Assembly: GCA_964247055.1 (NCBI GenBank)
Contig: OZ176051.1
Location: forward strand, 14,694,001-14,758,000
Direction of reading: 5' to 3'
DNA: 64,000 bases
Source: Paragordius varius
Lineage: Eukaryota; Nematomorpha
Under the pieces are notes generated by a model. It was not told where the DNA came from. It did not search any database and was given only the letters and a program-made list of their open reading frames with translations. Position numbers and translations under genes: made by a program. Below are positions 23,213 to 34,435 of this stretch, in pieces. Each line of letters starts with the position of its first letter. The stretch's first letter is position 1.

Positions 23213-23559
23213 AAATATTTTCTTATATTTATAAAGTTTTGATGTTAAAAAATAAACAAAATTACTTAAAATATTGTATAAGTCTTCATAATTAAATTAT
23301 ATTTGAACACATAAAATGGCTTTAATTCAACATTTAAATTTGATTCGGTGTCTTTACTTAATTTACTGTGGAAAAACGCGTTCAATAGCAGGGGTTCAGG
23401 TAAAGATAATGCAAATTCTACAATTAAAATATTATTGTATGGAACAAAATTTGTTTAAAAATGATTATTTTAACCATTTCTATCCTACGTATTTTTTTCT
23501 GTTGTCCATAATATAGGTTTTCATTCAATATATTTATTTAATAATGAGACTTCATAAAA

Positions 23560-24092
23560 AAGTGTCATTGTGCACCGTCTTGTCTTCCAAATAATCGTTT
23601 CTGTTTGTATAAAACATTTTTATATTCTGGCTATTCATTGAGCCTTGTTTTTCTGGATGCTTAATAATATTGCGATTAGGTAATGGTATAAAATTATTTT
23701 CTAAACTTTTTTGACTTGGAATTTTGACCATTGTCCTATGATAAAAAATAGGATTCTAGGAGATCACATTTTTATAAATATTTCAATCGCTGGCAAAAGA
23801 GCTGACCAACAGTTCTACAATATCCAAGCATTTTAACATCTATATTTTCCACATCCAGGGGAACAAATCAGTAGCTGTTTGAATAGCGTTGTGTATCTGC
23901 CAGTAATGTTTTGATTAACATTATTCGCTAAATTGTTAAAATATTTTTTGTGCCGCTTCTTGCATGACCCAGCGCACTTTGTGATGATTTCGTCTTTATT
24001 TTTTTGTAGAATATTACTATCACTTCACCCTTTGTTCGTGCACATGTAAATTTATTGAATAAAGTACAAACAACCTGTAAGGTACAATTTTT
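23560..24092 (-). mobile_element. Inverted, internally deleted transposase fragment inside hAT copy 1
   Basis: Read on the minus strand, this segment follows the plus-strand transposase in order: TTTACATGTGCACGAACAAA near 24055, then CACAACGCTATTCAAACAGCT near 23890, a GATGTGGAAAATATAG stretch, and GAACTGTTGGTCAGCTC near 23800. It ends near the GATTATTTGGAAGAC stretch. Parts of the core are skipped. Copy 2 lacks this block. The result is a long imperfect inverted repeat within one element. Confidence 0.8.
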
Positions 24093-24249
24093 TTATATTT
24101 ATAATGTATTTGTGTTAAAAATAAATAAATATTACAATAAATTTTTTGTATAAAAATTTTTGGTTGTATCCCCTAATGACCCTACCCTCCCCCCCTTTTC
24201 AGATTGTCCCGCTTTTTCCTTCAAAAAATCTGGTCACCTTATATTTTCA

Positions 24250-25186
24250 CCATGTTTTACGGAATATATCCAAAAAATATTAAACAAATTATGTTTTAAC
24301 AGCAATTTAAAATAATAACTCTTAACGTTAAAAATGTATATCGGTGTGTAAAAACTTCAAATATGTTCGAATTAAATTTAATATACATACCCATGAAAAA
24401 AGATTGGTTCAATTATATAAATTTCAAGATCAACACATTCTATGTAATTTAAATCGATTAAAAATGTATCCGTTAAATCATATGGACCACTTTAAACTAA
24501 AACTTGCCAATTAATTCTTGAAATGGCAATCTAGTCAAATTTAACCTGTGGTGAAACCCTAAAACTCTCCGGTCACACCTCCTCCTTCCACAACTCTCTG
24601 GTTTTTTTAATGAATTTATTATACTTATTTTTTAGTATATGGCTAAATTTTAATCATCATCATACGATAAGAAGCGATCGAAAAGCTAAGGAATATATAA
24701 ATAGCAATCATCTTATTTAATTATCAAAAAACAATATAAACAGATGGGTTAGAAATTTTTAGGCAAATTAATTTAATTATTAATGATGAATCATAAGAGA
24801 AAAATGTGTGATTGGAACAATCTTAGCATAATTCTATATTTTAAAAAAATTCACAAAAAGAAGTGGTCATATTAATTTTTGTTATGATATTTAAACTAAA
24901 ACATTAGGGATAGCTCTGACTGGTTAATAGTGAATTAATATATTAATGATCGTGATCACTTATAAAAATCAAAAATCGAAAACTTTTTTACCTATATTAT
25001 CACATGATATAATTACAACAAATAGTATAAATTCTTTTAAATTAACGCTAAATAAAATATATTGAATTCGATAATTTTTATCTATTTGTCATTTAAATGA
25101 TAGATATAAACACTATTTAAAACAATGTGATTGGTATGAGAATTTTATTGAGTGAAAATAAGTAATTTGCTCATGCCGTATTATTT
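24250..25186. other. AT-rich, no gene seen
   Basis: No exon, repeat end or RNA gene recognised. Confidence 0.4.
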
Positions 25187-25360
25187 GGAGGCCTTATGGT
25201 ATAATAGGTAATGCGCCGGATTCTTTCACTGTGTGCGTGTGGAGTTCCAAGTTTTATAGCCCGAAACTACACAATTTTTTCATCATAACTGACAATTAGC
25301 CCTGATCGGGCAGGTGAGTGTTAAAGATTTGACTAGTCCTCTTTACCCTTTAAAAAAATT
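25187..25360 (+). repeat. tRNA-derived SINE-like sequence
   Basis: The head GGAGGCCTTATGGTATAATA followed by GGTAATGCGCCGGATTC resembles a tRNA acceptor and D-arm with an A-box. A B-box-like GAGTTCCAAGTTTT follows about 45 bases later, and then an unrelated body (atcgggcaggtgagtg) and an A-rich end. The anticodon arm does not pair well, so a functional tRNA is unlikely. Confidence 0.4.
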
Positions 25361-25564
25361 AAAAAAGAAACTTTAAGCTAGTAATGCTTATCAAAAAATT
25401 TAAAAGGCCAAAAAAATCTTATGGGCCATAATATCAATGAATAACTAGAAATACTAGAGAATATGATATTTAAATTCTGAAAATAACAATCATCCATAAC
25501 TTATTATACATTACTTTCAATTACAAACGTATATTTTTTACTGCCAATCACTTAAAAACAAATC

Positions 25565-25726
25565 ATGTTAATATGTCTTTCGATTCAAATGAATGTATAT
25601 GACGACGATCATCAAGCCTGTTTGAAACAAAATATCGAACGGAATCTGACCTATTTAAAAGTTTGCCCTTATATTAAACATGAACGCACCAAAGGTATTC
25701 CAAATAATTTGGTACCTATTATATAG
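25565..25726 (+). CDS. Small unassigned ORF or exon
   Basis: A 53-codon frame whose middle reads NVYDDDHQACLKQNIERN and then LTYLKVCPYIKHERTK, of normal composition in very AT-rich surroundings. A donor-like AAAG|GTATTC at 25694 would fit an exon ending there; otherwise the frame stops at 25724. No acceptor or family is recognised. The two Cys suggest a secreted or finger-type protein, but this is speculation. Confidence 0.28.
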   Translation: MLICLSIQMNVYDDDHQACLKQNIERNLTYLKVCPYIKHERTKGIPNNLVPII

Positions 25727-26880
25727 ATGAACCCGAAGAAAATAAAAAAACGGCATGAGTGTAGTAGGTAATTTAAAAATGCTGCAAATTTAACCATTTT
25801 TTGTAGCGGCTAATATCAAATCTATATAATAAAAAATAAATTTTAATTTTTGATATAACACACGATATTTTACCAGAATTATGTAAAATCAAAATTCAAA
25901 TCATATTATTATACCAAAACTGAACAACTACTAAATTGCTAAAATATAAATTAATTAATAAAAAAGCTTTTTTTTATTAAGTTTTTAGGTCATATATATT
26001 TATAAAAAAATATATAGCAAATTTTTGAAAATACAATAAAACTGGTTGTTCAAAAAGCTTTTTTAATTTAATTAATTTTAATTTTTATCATATTATTTTA
26101 CTCAAATTGTTTAAATAAAAATAATGAAAAAATTGTGGACTTAAAATAAACCCACTGCTCCCAAAAAAGTTATTTTTTAATTTTATCCAATTTATTTGAT
26201 ATTCCACCACACTAATGTAGAAAATCTAGCCTAATCAAGTGTTAATTTTTCTTTTGATATGCTATTTCCGAAACCTAAATTTTAACCACGCTGTAATCGG
26301 TTAGTTTTGTTAAAAAACGCAAGAGTCCCGAGATTACGCGTTAAGAATTTTTATTATATGCAAGTATGACAAAATATTTTTTATAAAATACATATTTTAA
26401 AATAAAAGGATATCAGAAAAACTTTTATTAAATTTAAAATGGCGGATAAAGTCTTTTTAAATAATTTTACAAGACAAGTTTGCTTTGCATTGCTTATTTT
26501 TGTGCTATTTATTGGATAAGGCTCTATAATTAACGTTGTGTGAAAAAAACAATAATAAATTTATTAAAGACTCAAATTTTCGCCCAATGGCATCATCAGG
26601 AGTTAAAAGATAAAACTTAAAATAAAGTACAACAAAGAAAAAAATAATACGAAATTAAATGTATGACAAATCAATAATTATAAATTGTTTATAGACTAAT
26701 AAATGAAAACTACATCAATAACAGTAAAAGGATAAATTTATTGTATATATGTTCCTTAGTATAAAATGACTTATCTATATGTATATCTAAGATAATTAGG
26801 TCTAATGTATTCACATATATCAAGGTGAGATGTTTGCTTTTATATAATTAACTCAAGGTATAATAATAATAGTCACACGT
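25727..26880. other. AT-rich, no gene seen
   Basis: Nothing recognised apart from short frames. Confidence 0.4.
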
Positions 26881-27800
26881 GGTGGTGAGGTTATAATAAT
26901 ATATAATACTACCATAAGTTACGAGGTTAATATAATAATATATAACGAATGTTGTTTGTGCGGTTAATCTAATATTACAATAATAAGTTCATTCAAATTA
27001 GCCTGTCTACCACTCTAATATTAATTTTTGCTCTAACTTTTTAATTTGTTTATTTTTGGTAATATAATACATCCAGGCAATTTTTGCTCTTCAAAACAAA
27101 ATATATATTTCGTTTTAAGGAAATAAATCCTAAACCTAAAATATTTTTAGATAGTTTCACACGTAAGTGTATGATAAAAATTAATATTGGGTATATTATA
27201 ACAAGTAATATATTCTAGATCTAGATAATAAATTGCCATTTAACACTTGGATACAACACATTCATTTCAGTCCTATTCAAATTGGGGTAGTTGGATACCC
27301 CAGACCTGTTTAAAATTAAATATTTTAAAAATTATGGAAGGAATCAAAACCATGGCAATATTTAGCACTTAGATAACATAAATAAACCGAAATAAAAAAA
27401 TTTTTTATTCAAAATACTTCCTATCACTTATATTAAGCTAAAACTGAAAGGTAAAAATTTCGTCAACGTGACAACAATAAAAAATACATAAAATAAACCG
27501 CTTTTTTATTTCTATCAATGTTAGATGTAATTTAAATAAAAAATTAGCTTTAATTTTACCCTAAAAATTAAATGAAGACGATATTTTGCGAAAACTTTGT
27601 AAAAAAATGGCGTCGAAGTAGTTTGATATGGAATTTTTTTTCAAAATAGAATTTTATTTAGAAATTTTGGCATATTTATATAATTTTTATCAGGATAGAA
27701 GCATAAATTTAAATTGATACCGTTTCCTTCAGTAGTTTTATATAAATCCTAACTCAAATTTAGTTTGGGGTATTTAGATACCCCAATTAAAATCGAAGTG
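26881..27800. repeat. Dispersed repeat with GGGGTA...TACCCC palindromes
   Basis: GGGGTAGTTGGATACCCC (about 27284) and GGGGTATTTAGATACCCC (about 27766) are related short palindromes about 480 bp apart. The first region matches 7482-7545 in reverse complement. The class is unknown. Confidence 0.35.
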
Positions 27801-28400
27801 TTAACAGATATATATTTGCTTAAGTAACCCCTTAAACTAAAAGCATTTATTAAATATAAAGATTTCGAAAAAATATGCGAAAATGGGATCAAGTTTTTTA
27901 CTTTAAAATATTAAACAATTATTTTCAAATACATAAAGCTTTCCTGGAACATATTTATATTTTTTCATTATATATACGCAAAAAACTGTATAAATGCTAA
28001 TTTTACAGATATGCCTCTTAGCTTATATACCATACACCTATTAAAAACTTTTTGTGATAAATTTAGAATATTTTTTTATAGGATAGAAAATTTTTTATTC
28101 ATATATCTTTTGATATGAATTTGAAGAAAAATCCTTTTATATTTAATATTTCCTATGCCTGATTGTTTCGATCGATTGTCTTCGCGACAAAAAAATAACC
28201 ATCCTTGTAATAGACGACGAGGTAAAAGTAGATTGGCATGATATGCCAGAACTTAGCCTAGACCCCCACACTCAAAATGCATCCAATATTTTTTAGTTTA
28301 GTAGACACATTCGGTTATGTTTTTTTATTACATCAATTATAACTCAATTAAAGTAAATTGCATCAATATTTTTTTGTTTTACGACAATAAAAAAATATGA
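27801..28400. other. Unassigned, one short open frame
   Basis: About 28177-28295 holds a frame containing ILVIDDEVKVDWHDMPELS, ending at TAG. A competing frame through the same bases is also open, and neither is recognised. Confidence 0.25.
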
Positions 28401-28545
28401 TTTTCTTTAAAAAAATAAAATTTGTCTTCATGTTTTTTCGTTTTGCCGTATATTTTCAGTAATGGATACAGTAAATGTAGAAAATTTATAGGTTTCAAAA
28501 GTATGGGCTGTTTTAAAGTAGTTTTAATTTTTACTTGTCGAATTA

Positions 28546-28813
28546 CTGTAAAAATTTAAGATATACAGACAAAACATAATAATAAGCCAAGTATTTTTAT
28601 CTAAAAGACAATCATAATTTTATAAACCTTGATTTATAAGCTATTTTTACAATTGTAAAATATAAAATTGATTGTGTTAGTAATTTATATCTCTATTTTA
28701 CACTTTGCCATTCCAATGAGTTATATTGAAATAAATTAAGATCTTTAAAGTATCGTTGTGTGTTAGAACAAAATATTTGTCTTTTTTTGTCCGTATATTT
28801 TCAGTTTTTAGTG
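28546..28813. mobile_element. Palindromic Tc1/mariner-type MITE
   Basis: Starts CTGTAAAAATTTAAGAT with the family arm ACAGACAAAACAT and ends TTTGTCCGTATATTTTCAG...GTG, TA-flanked. A separate single-arm fragment lies at 28405-28455. Confidence 0.65.
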
Positions 28814-29169
28814 TACGTTTTGTCTTTGTATATTTGATTTATTACTGTGGCATCTTTGTAGCTATTTTAAGTTTTCCGAAAGATCAGATAAAAATGAATT
28901 TCAATTCCTATTATTTATGCTCGGAATCTTGGATTTAAAGTCAGGGTTGTATATCAATATAAGTTATATTAATTTATTTTGTTTAAATGTTTTTGGCAAA
29001 AATCAAAATTTCTAAACCTTTGTAAGATGAATATGTTAAGCTACTTAATACAGCTAAATTGTTTATATAGATTATTATTCCAGTTTAATTCCCATTTCCA
29101 AAAAATATGAAAAAAGTTATCCCAAAATACTGCATCAAATTTTTATATAATGCATTATAAATTTTCGTT

Positions 29170-32100
29170 TTAGTTAACAATGGATTGAATCCATGGCATG
29201 TATTCTTTAACTGAGGCGAAGATAGGGGGATATTTTGGACTGTAGCAATTTCCAGCCCAATTGTAACTCGTTATTCCATACAAATGTCATTTCCCGCTAA
29301 CATGATTTCGACATACCAATGGACCTCCAGAGTCTCCCTAAACAACATAATGCAAACAGATAAATTAGACTGGCTTCTATAAAAAAAGATAATGGCAATT
29401 AAAAATTTAATATATTTTATTACTATTATAAGATTATATCTTAAGTAGAGAAATATTGTGAGCCTTCCTAACATTTACACTCTTTACCTTATAATTATAT
29501 CAAATGTATAAAATTTAATGAATTTTTCACTTATCGTATATTCTTATTTTGGCCAAAAGCGTTGGCAAAATTAGTGCGTGTTTGTGCCAACTTCTATAAT
29601 CACCAGTCAAATTAAAACTGTGTTTATAATTTTTAATATATTTTGGAGACAAAGTTTTATTATATAATTGGCTGATTAGTCAATTGTATTATATTGTTAA
29701 TAATTAATTATCAACCTAAATTTAGTAATAAAATTTAATTATTTTTTAGCACTATTTTGTGATATTACATCAGAGGCAATGAATTTGGCATTACGGTTTT
29801 GTACCTAAAAATATCCGCATTAATCAACCAATTTTTTATGATGATATGGTACTAATTTGTATGTATACCTATCATCATGTTATAAACATCATCTGATATA
29901 TAATTTTAAACACTTTATTACCTTTTCAATTCTTATCCTAGTTTATCTTTCAAGGTACTTTGATCCAAAGCTAAATTTTTAAAATAAACCACAATTTGAA
30001 AGTTATTTTAGTTAAAATTTAATTAACAATATTATTACAGTTTTGTGCTTAGTTTATTGGGATCCCAAACACAATTCAAACGAACAGCTATATTAAATTA
30101 AAATATAGCAAGTTTTTGTTGCTGTATGGCCTGAAAACTTTTTTAAGTTAAATATAGATAGTAAAAAATGAAATTAAACGGACAAAACGTAAAAATATTA
30201 AGACAAATATTTTTTCTAAAAGACAACCATACTTTTTGAAAATTAATTTTTATAATGACTCAGTGTTATAAACTATAAAGTAGGAAATAAAGATGTAAAT
30301 TGATAACACAAGCAATTTATGTATTATGCGATTATTAAATTATTTTATAAGGGGAAATTAAAATTGCATGATTCTCTTTTGAAAAAAATATCTTTATTTT
30401 TTACCTATTGTCCGTAAAATTTCAATTTTTACTGTACATTTTCCAACATAATATACATTTGTTTACCTGTTGCATTAGCGATTCAAAAATTAGAGAAAAA
30501 GAATGGCGGCAAAAAAGTTTATTGGGACTAAAAAAGTATAGCAAGCATATTTTTAATTCGGCATACGTTAAATATTTTTTAAAATTTTCTAATATAATCG
30601 CTCTGAGATACAAAACCACCCAAAAAGGTAACGGAGTGCTAAAATTAGATTTGTGATGTATAAATATTCCCAGCTTTGCATTACATGACAAATGTTTCGC
30701 ATGCCATCTTCGACTCCGGCGCAAACTTGATTCGTTACCTTTACGAAAGTGTCTTTATATTTGTCTATGCAATCTTCGTTTGTTACAAAAGGTAAGCATA
30801 CTTCTTGCATTGTATCTGGAGCTCTGCCCTCTAAAAACGAATATCCATATTTTATGAAATATTGAGAAATATAAATATAGTACTTTATGTTCAATCGATA
30901 GTTCAATTATTTCATAAAAAAACACCAAAAATATATATACAAATAAAATAAAAAAGCTAATCAACCAAGAAACCATCAGCAATACAAAATATAAAGTTCA
31001 GCGTCTCTTTTTTATATTAGAGAGAGAGAGAGAGAGAAAGAAAGGGAACTTGAACCGTATTAAGATTTGTGAAAGCTTTAACTCATGCTTGCCTGACCAG
31101 GACTGATAGTGACGATGAAATATTTGTGCGCAATATCTCGTTTCTCCACCCATATAGTGTAAGATTCTGCCGCCCCACTTACTGTGGCATCTTATAAAAA
31201 TAATTCTACCTATTGAAAAGGTCAAATCTTTTACTTTTATCTATATTTTAGATTATATGAAGAACTAATAAATTTCATACTTTCTTCAAATTTAATTAAA
31301 CCCCATCCCGTAGCATAACAGTCTTGGCCGGTAGAAGCAATTGGAGTATCCTTGTCTGGTAAACAGACTAAATTAACAAAATTGTCTAAAGGAGCTGTTT
31401 CTGTCAATTCAAGAATGGCAATATCATTGATCGGTGCATGAGCTGGCCTAATAAATAATATATTTGGTGGTTACAATTTAGTAATGGCATTGATGTAAAA
31501 ATCGCTTCTAATCACCATTATAAACCTTAAAACTGATATGCAAGAAAATTATTTTTAGGAAATTTTATTTAATCCAAAATACAATGTGAAGCAAAACTAT
31601 TTTTTAATGGTAATAATTAACAAAATCTGTTCAACATTTATTTACAAAACAGTCGCCTCTAGAAGCGGTTAGATCAGTTAATGAAAAACCCGTCTTTTAA
31701 TATAATTAATTAATCATTAAATATCAGGCTTATTAAAAGTGAATACCAACATTTAGAACACGAAAACATTATTACAATATTATTTCTAAAGCCCGTTCCT
31801 CACATAGAAAGGTTATACCAGGAAAAATAAACGGTATTGTTGGATACATTATGAGTTATAAATGATAAAATAATTATACTGTTTTATGTTAGTTTAAATT
31901 TTACGTGATTACTTTCAAATTAATTGTTTTTATCAAGAATCAAACCATTTTAGAGATTTTAATATATTATTAAGTTCGCATTATATTTTAACATGTAAAT
32001 TCCAGATAACTACCACTATTTTAGTTCAGTGGTATACAACATGCCTCCAAGGTATTTTGTGCAGCCCGAAAATTTGGCCAAATATATAGTAATTCCATAA

Positions 32101-34379
32101 TAAACAAATTTTCCGAACAAGTTTTTTGAAATTTTGGTATCAAGTGGAAAAAATGGTGAAAACATAGTATTTGTCATTTACAAATGTTTGAGAAAAGTGT
32201 TTATCGCTCATATGTTGTGATGCTATTTACTAGATTTCTTAGAAATACAGCCCGCGCTGTCATATGTGTTGAAGACTCCTAATTTAGGAGTATAATATGT
32301 GTAAAAATCTTAATGCCCTAACACGATAAAATTAGATTAATCTGTGGTTAGGATAAATATAATAATACAAAAAAGCTATTTTACATAAAATCTTTGATAT
32401 GAACGTTTTTGACTCCAGCCCTCCAAGCAGTAGGATCATCCAAATAAACTGCTTTAAATAGATTTTCGACATGTCCATAAACTTGAATAGTTTCTTTGGC
32501 TCTAAATAAAATAATATCTTCAATTATATTTACTCTTAAAGACTATTGTATGGGATATTTATTATATCAAAGATTTTATTTGGTTATTTTTAACTGAAAT
32601 ATAACAAAGGCTGACTAAAGGTTTTTTCCTATTTCATTTTGACACCTTATGGAGTTTAAAACTCCCGCTTACAATTCATAGATTGGTTATATTGTCAAAC
32701 ATTTTAAGACGAAACCCTATTTAAATCATGAAAAATTCGTTAGAGATGAGCGATAAAACGGCATTTTAAGGTTGAAAATATATACGCTCGAAATTCAATT
32801 GTTCATTTATCTTATATAGGGAATATAAAATATCGAAAATAATTGTTAAAATAACTAAAATAACCGAATTTGTTTGTTAAATAAGTATATTTACATTCAG
32901 AAATTATTTCTATATTTTATTACAATAGCTGTAAATCAATTTAGGGGTTCTAAAAAGATCTTTACCGTATTAAATGCCACCATTAACCCGCATAATTAAG
33001 ATTTCCTTTTTACAACCAAATTCTGAACTTAACTATCAATTTTATAATAAAATTATTTGTTGCAAATTAAACGATAAAAGTTAATAAATGGGCACACACT
33101 TTCCCCACACGCAATGAGCAGCCGTGAGAGCGAATCGTGGGTGAATTAGTACAGCGCCACAATCTTGTTTGCGTTCAATTTTCAGGAAAAGCTATATAAT
33201 TAAAGCAATAAAATAAAGAAATATTTGGACGTCATAAAATTTAAACTTTTTTATAAAAACCCCAAAACTAATCTGTCAATGTTTATATACAATATACTTT
33301 TGACACCTCAATGCGATAGTAAAAATAAAATTGTAGGGTAAAACGTAAATACGAAAAGACAACCATAATTTTTTAATCCTTAATATTTTGCGCAAACTTA
33401 ATATTTAAAAATTTAATATACTAAGCGGGTTAGCAATCAACAACATAATTTCCTATTTCGCAAACTAAAAGAATGAATAATATTTAAAAGAACAAACAAA
33501 GTTAAGAAAATTAAAGTTATCTTGTAATAAAATTGTATGATCTTACTTTTTTAATGTATAAATTTATAATACATTAATTTTCAATTTTTATACTGATATT
33601 GATAAAAACGGTATCCTTTTGTATTGATTAGGCGTGTCTTTATGAAAAAGTTGAAAATATATTTTCCCCATTTATTTTTTTATATTTGTTTTACCTGCCA
33701 AGGCCAAGCTTGTATGTTTGCATTATTCCCATTTATGATGTGTTGAGTCAAAACACTGCAATTTGGCGAATGGATTCTTGCAAATTGATTTCCACAATTA
33801 GAATAACCGCCTATGGAACATTGTATAAGAATGGGTTTAAAATTTAAACTAATAGAAAATTTGCTTCAATTTTCAATCATAATATACTTACTGGCATAAT
33901 AATTAGTTATCCATCAAATAAAGGATGCTTATTCTTTTAGCGCCTTATAAGATACATTTAATTTTACCATTATACTTAAGTAAAAACTCGGTGACAAATA
34001 TATTTAAAATTAAATCTTGACAATAGATGCAAATTATAAATTGAGATTAACGCACTCAATAAAATATTTCCTAATTTTAATTAAAGAATTATCTAGAAAA
34101 AAATCAAGGTTTAAAAAGGTAGGATTGTTTTGTTAAATTAATATTTTAGTTTTTTTGTTTTGCCTGTATATTTCAATTTTTACTGATAATTTAAAATAAG
34201 AATTTAACGTCACTCTTCAAAACTTGGTATTTACAGATTTGATTATTTTTTATATCCATATCGATAATAAATATTAATATATTTTAAATGAAATTATTTT
34301 CATACAATTTACCTTCAATTGTGCAAAATAGTATGAAAACGATTGAGAATAGATTCAGAAATAATTGAGTTGTCATCAT
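29170..34379 (-). CDS. S1 (chymotrypsin/elastase-fold) serine protease, seven exons, one in-frame TGA
   Basis: Exons: 34379-34313, 33810-33695, 33191-33100, 32501-32385, 31447-31281, 30830-30685 and 29337-29170. All introns are GT-AG and the phases join. The 290-residue product begins with a signal peptide (MMTTQLFLNLFSIVFILFC). A Cys-containing propeptide follows, then the mature start TQH|IINGNNANIQAWPWQ, then LTAAHC (His57), INDIAILEL (Asp102) and GDSGGP (Ser195). Position 189, six residues before Ser195, is Asn rather than Asp (trypsin) or Ser (chymotrypsin/elastase). The activation P1 residue is His instead of Arg/Lys. An in-frame TGA (29289-29287) sits just after VSGK, where a Trp before HLYGITSY would be expected, so this copy may be inactive or the base miscalled. 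Its closest relative is the divergent plus-strand gene at 41013. Confidence 0.9.
30159..30434. mobile_element. Palindromic Tc1/mariner-type MITE in intron 6 of the minus protease
   Basis: Strong family match on both arms (AACGGACAAAACGTAAAA and GTCCGTAAAATTTCAATTTT). The left tip is degraded, and the right tip is ACTG followed by TA. Confidence 0.72.
31018..31037 (+). repeat. (AG)n microsatellite
   Basis: An AG dinucleotide run in intron 5 of the minus protease. The adjacent 31040-31210 stretch is more GC-rich than its surroundings and unassigned. Confidence 0.7.
33312..33380. repeat. Palindromic MITE arm
   Basis: Contains agtaaaaataaaattgt, aaaacgtaaatacg and aaaagacaaccataa in family order. 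A partner-like arm lies at 34125-34180 (tttgttttgcctgtatat and TTTCAATTTTTACTG), with exon 2 of the protease between them, so the two may be separate fragments. Confidence 0.5.
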
Positions 34380-34427
34380 TTTGTGCCAGAAGAAATTTAA
34401 ATCAATAGATTAAAACAAAAAATACGT

Positions 34428-34435
34428 TTTTTATA
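34428..34435 (-). promoter_or_regulatory. TATA box of the minus-strand protease
   Basis: CTATAAAAAACG on the minus strand, about 50 bases before the first ATG. The plus-strand paralog has CCTATAAAAG at nearly the same distance from its ATG. This placement fits a TSS about 20-25 bases before the ATG. Confidence 0.5.

Larger units (their letters stand above)
20832..24241 (+). mobile_element. hAT transposon, autonomous-type, copy 1
   Basis: The TIRs TAGGGTGACCAGA and TCTGGTCACCTTA (12/13 inverted match) are flanked by a perfect 8-bp duplication TATTTTCA (20824-20831 and 24242-24249). Subterminal GTCCCGCTTTTTC motifs occur at both ends. The plus strand carries a transposase (21376-23212) in several frames. 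Compared with copy 2 it has about 875 extra bases (23220-24095) containing an inverted piece of the same transposase, and an internal duplication of about 146 bp (21104-21365). It is no longer coding-competent. Confidence 0.93.

Noticed and set aside
28177-28295. Frame containing ILVIDDEVKVDWHDMPELS as an exon
   Set aside because: A second overlapping frame is also open, there are no clear splice sites, and no family was recognised.
31040-31225. GC-richer patch in protease intron 5 as a tRNA or exon
   Set aside because: No cloverleaf pairing and no phase-compatible splice sites; the flanking exons already join in phase without it.
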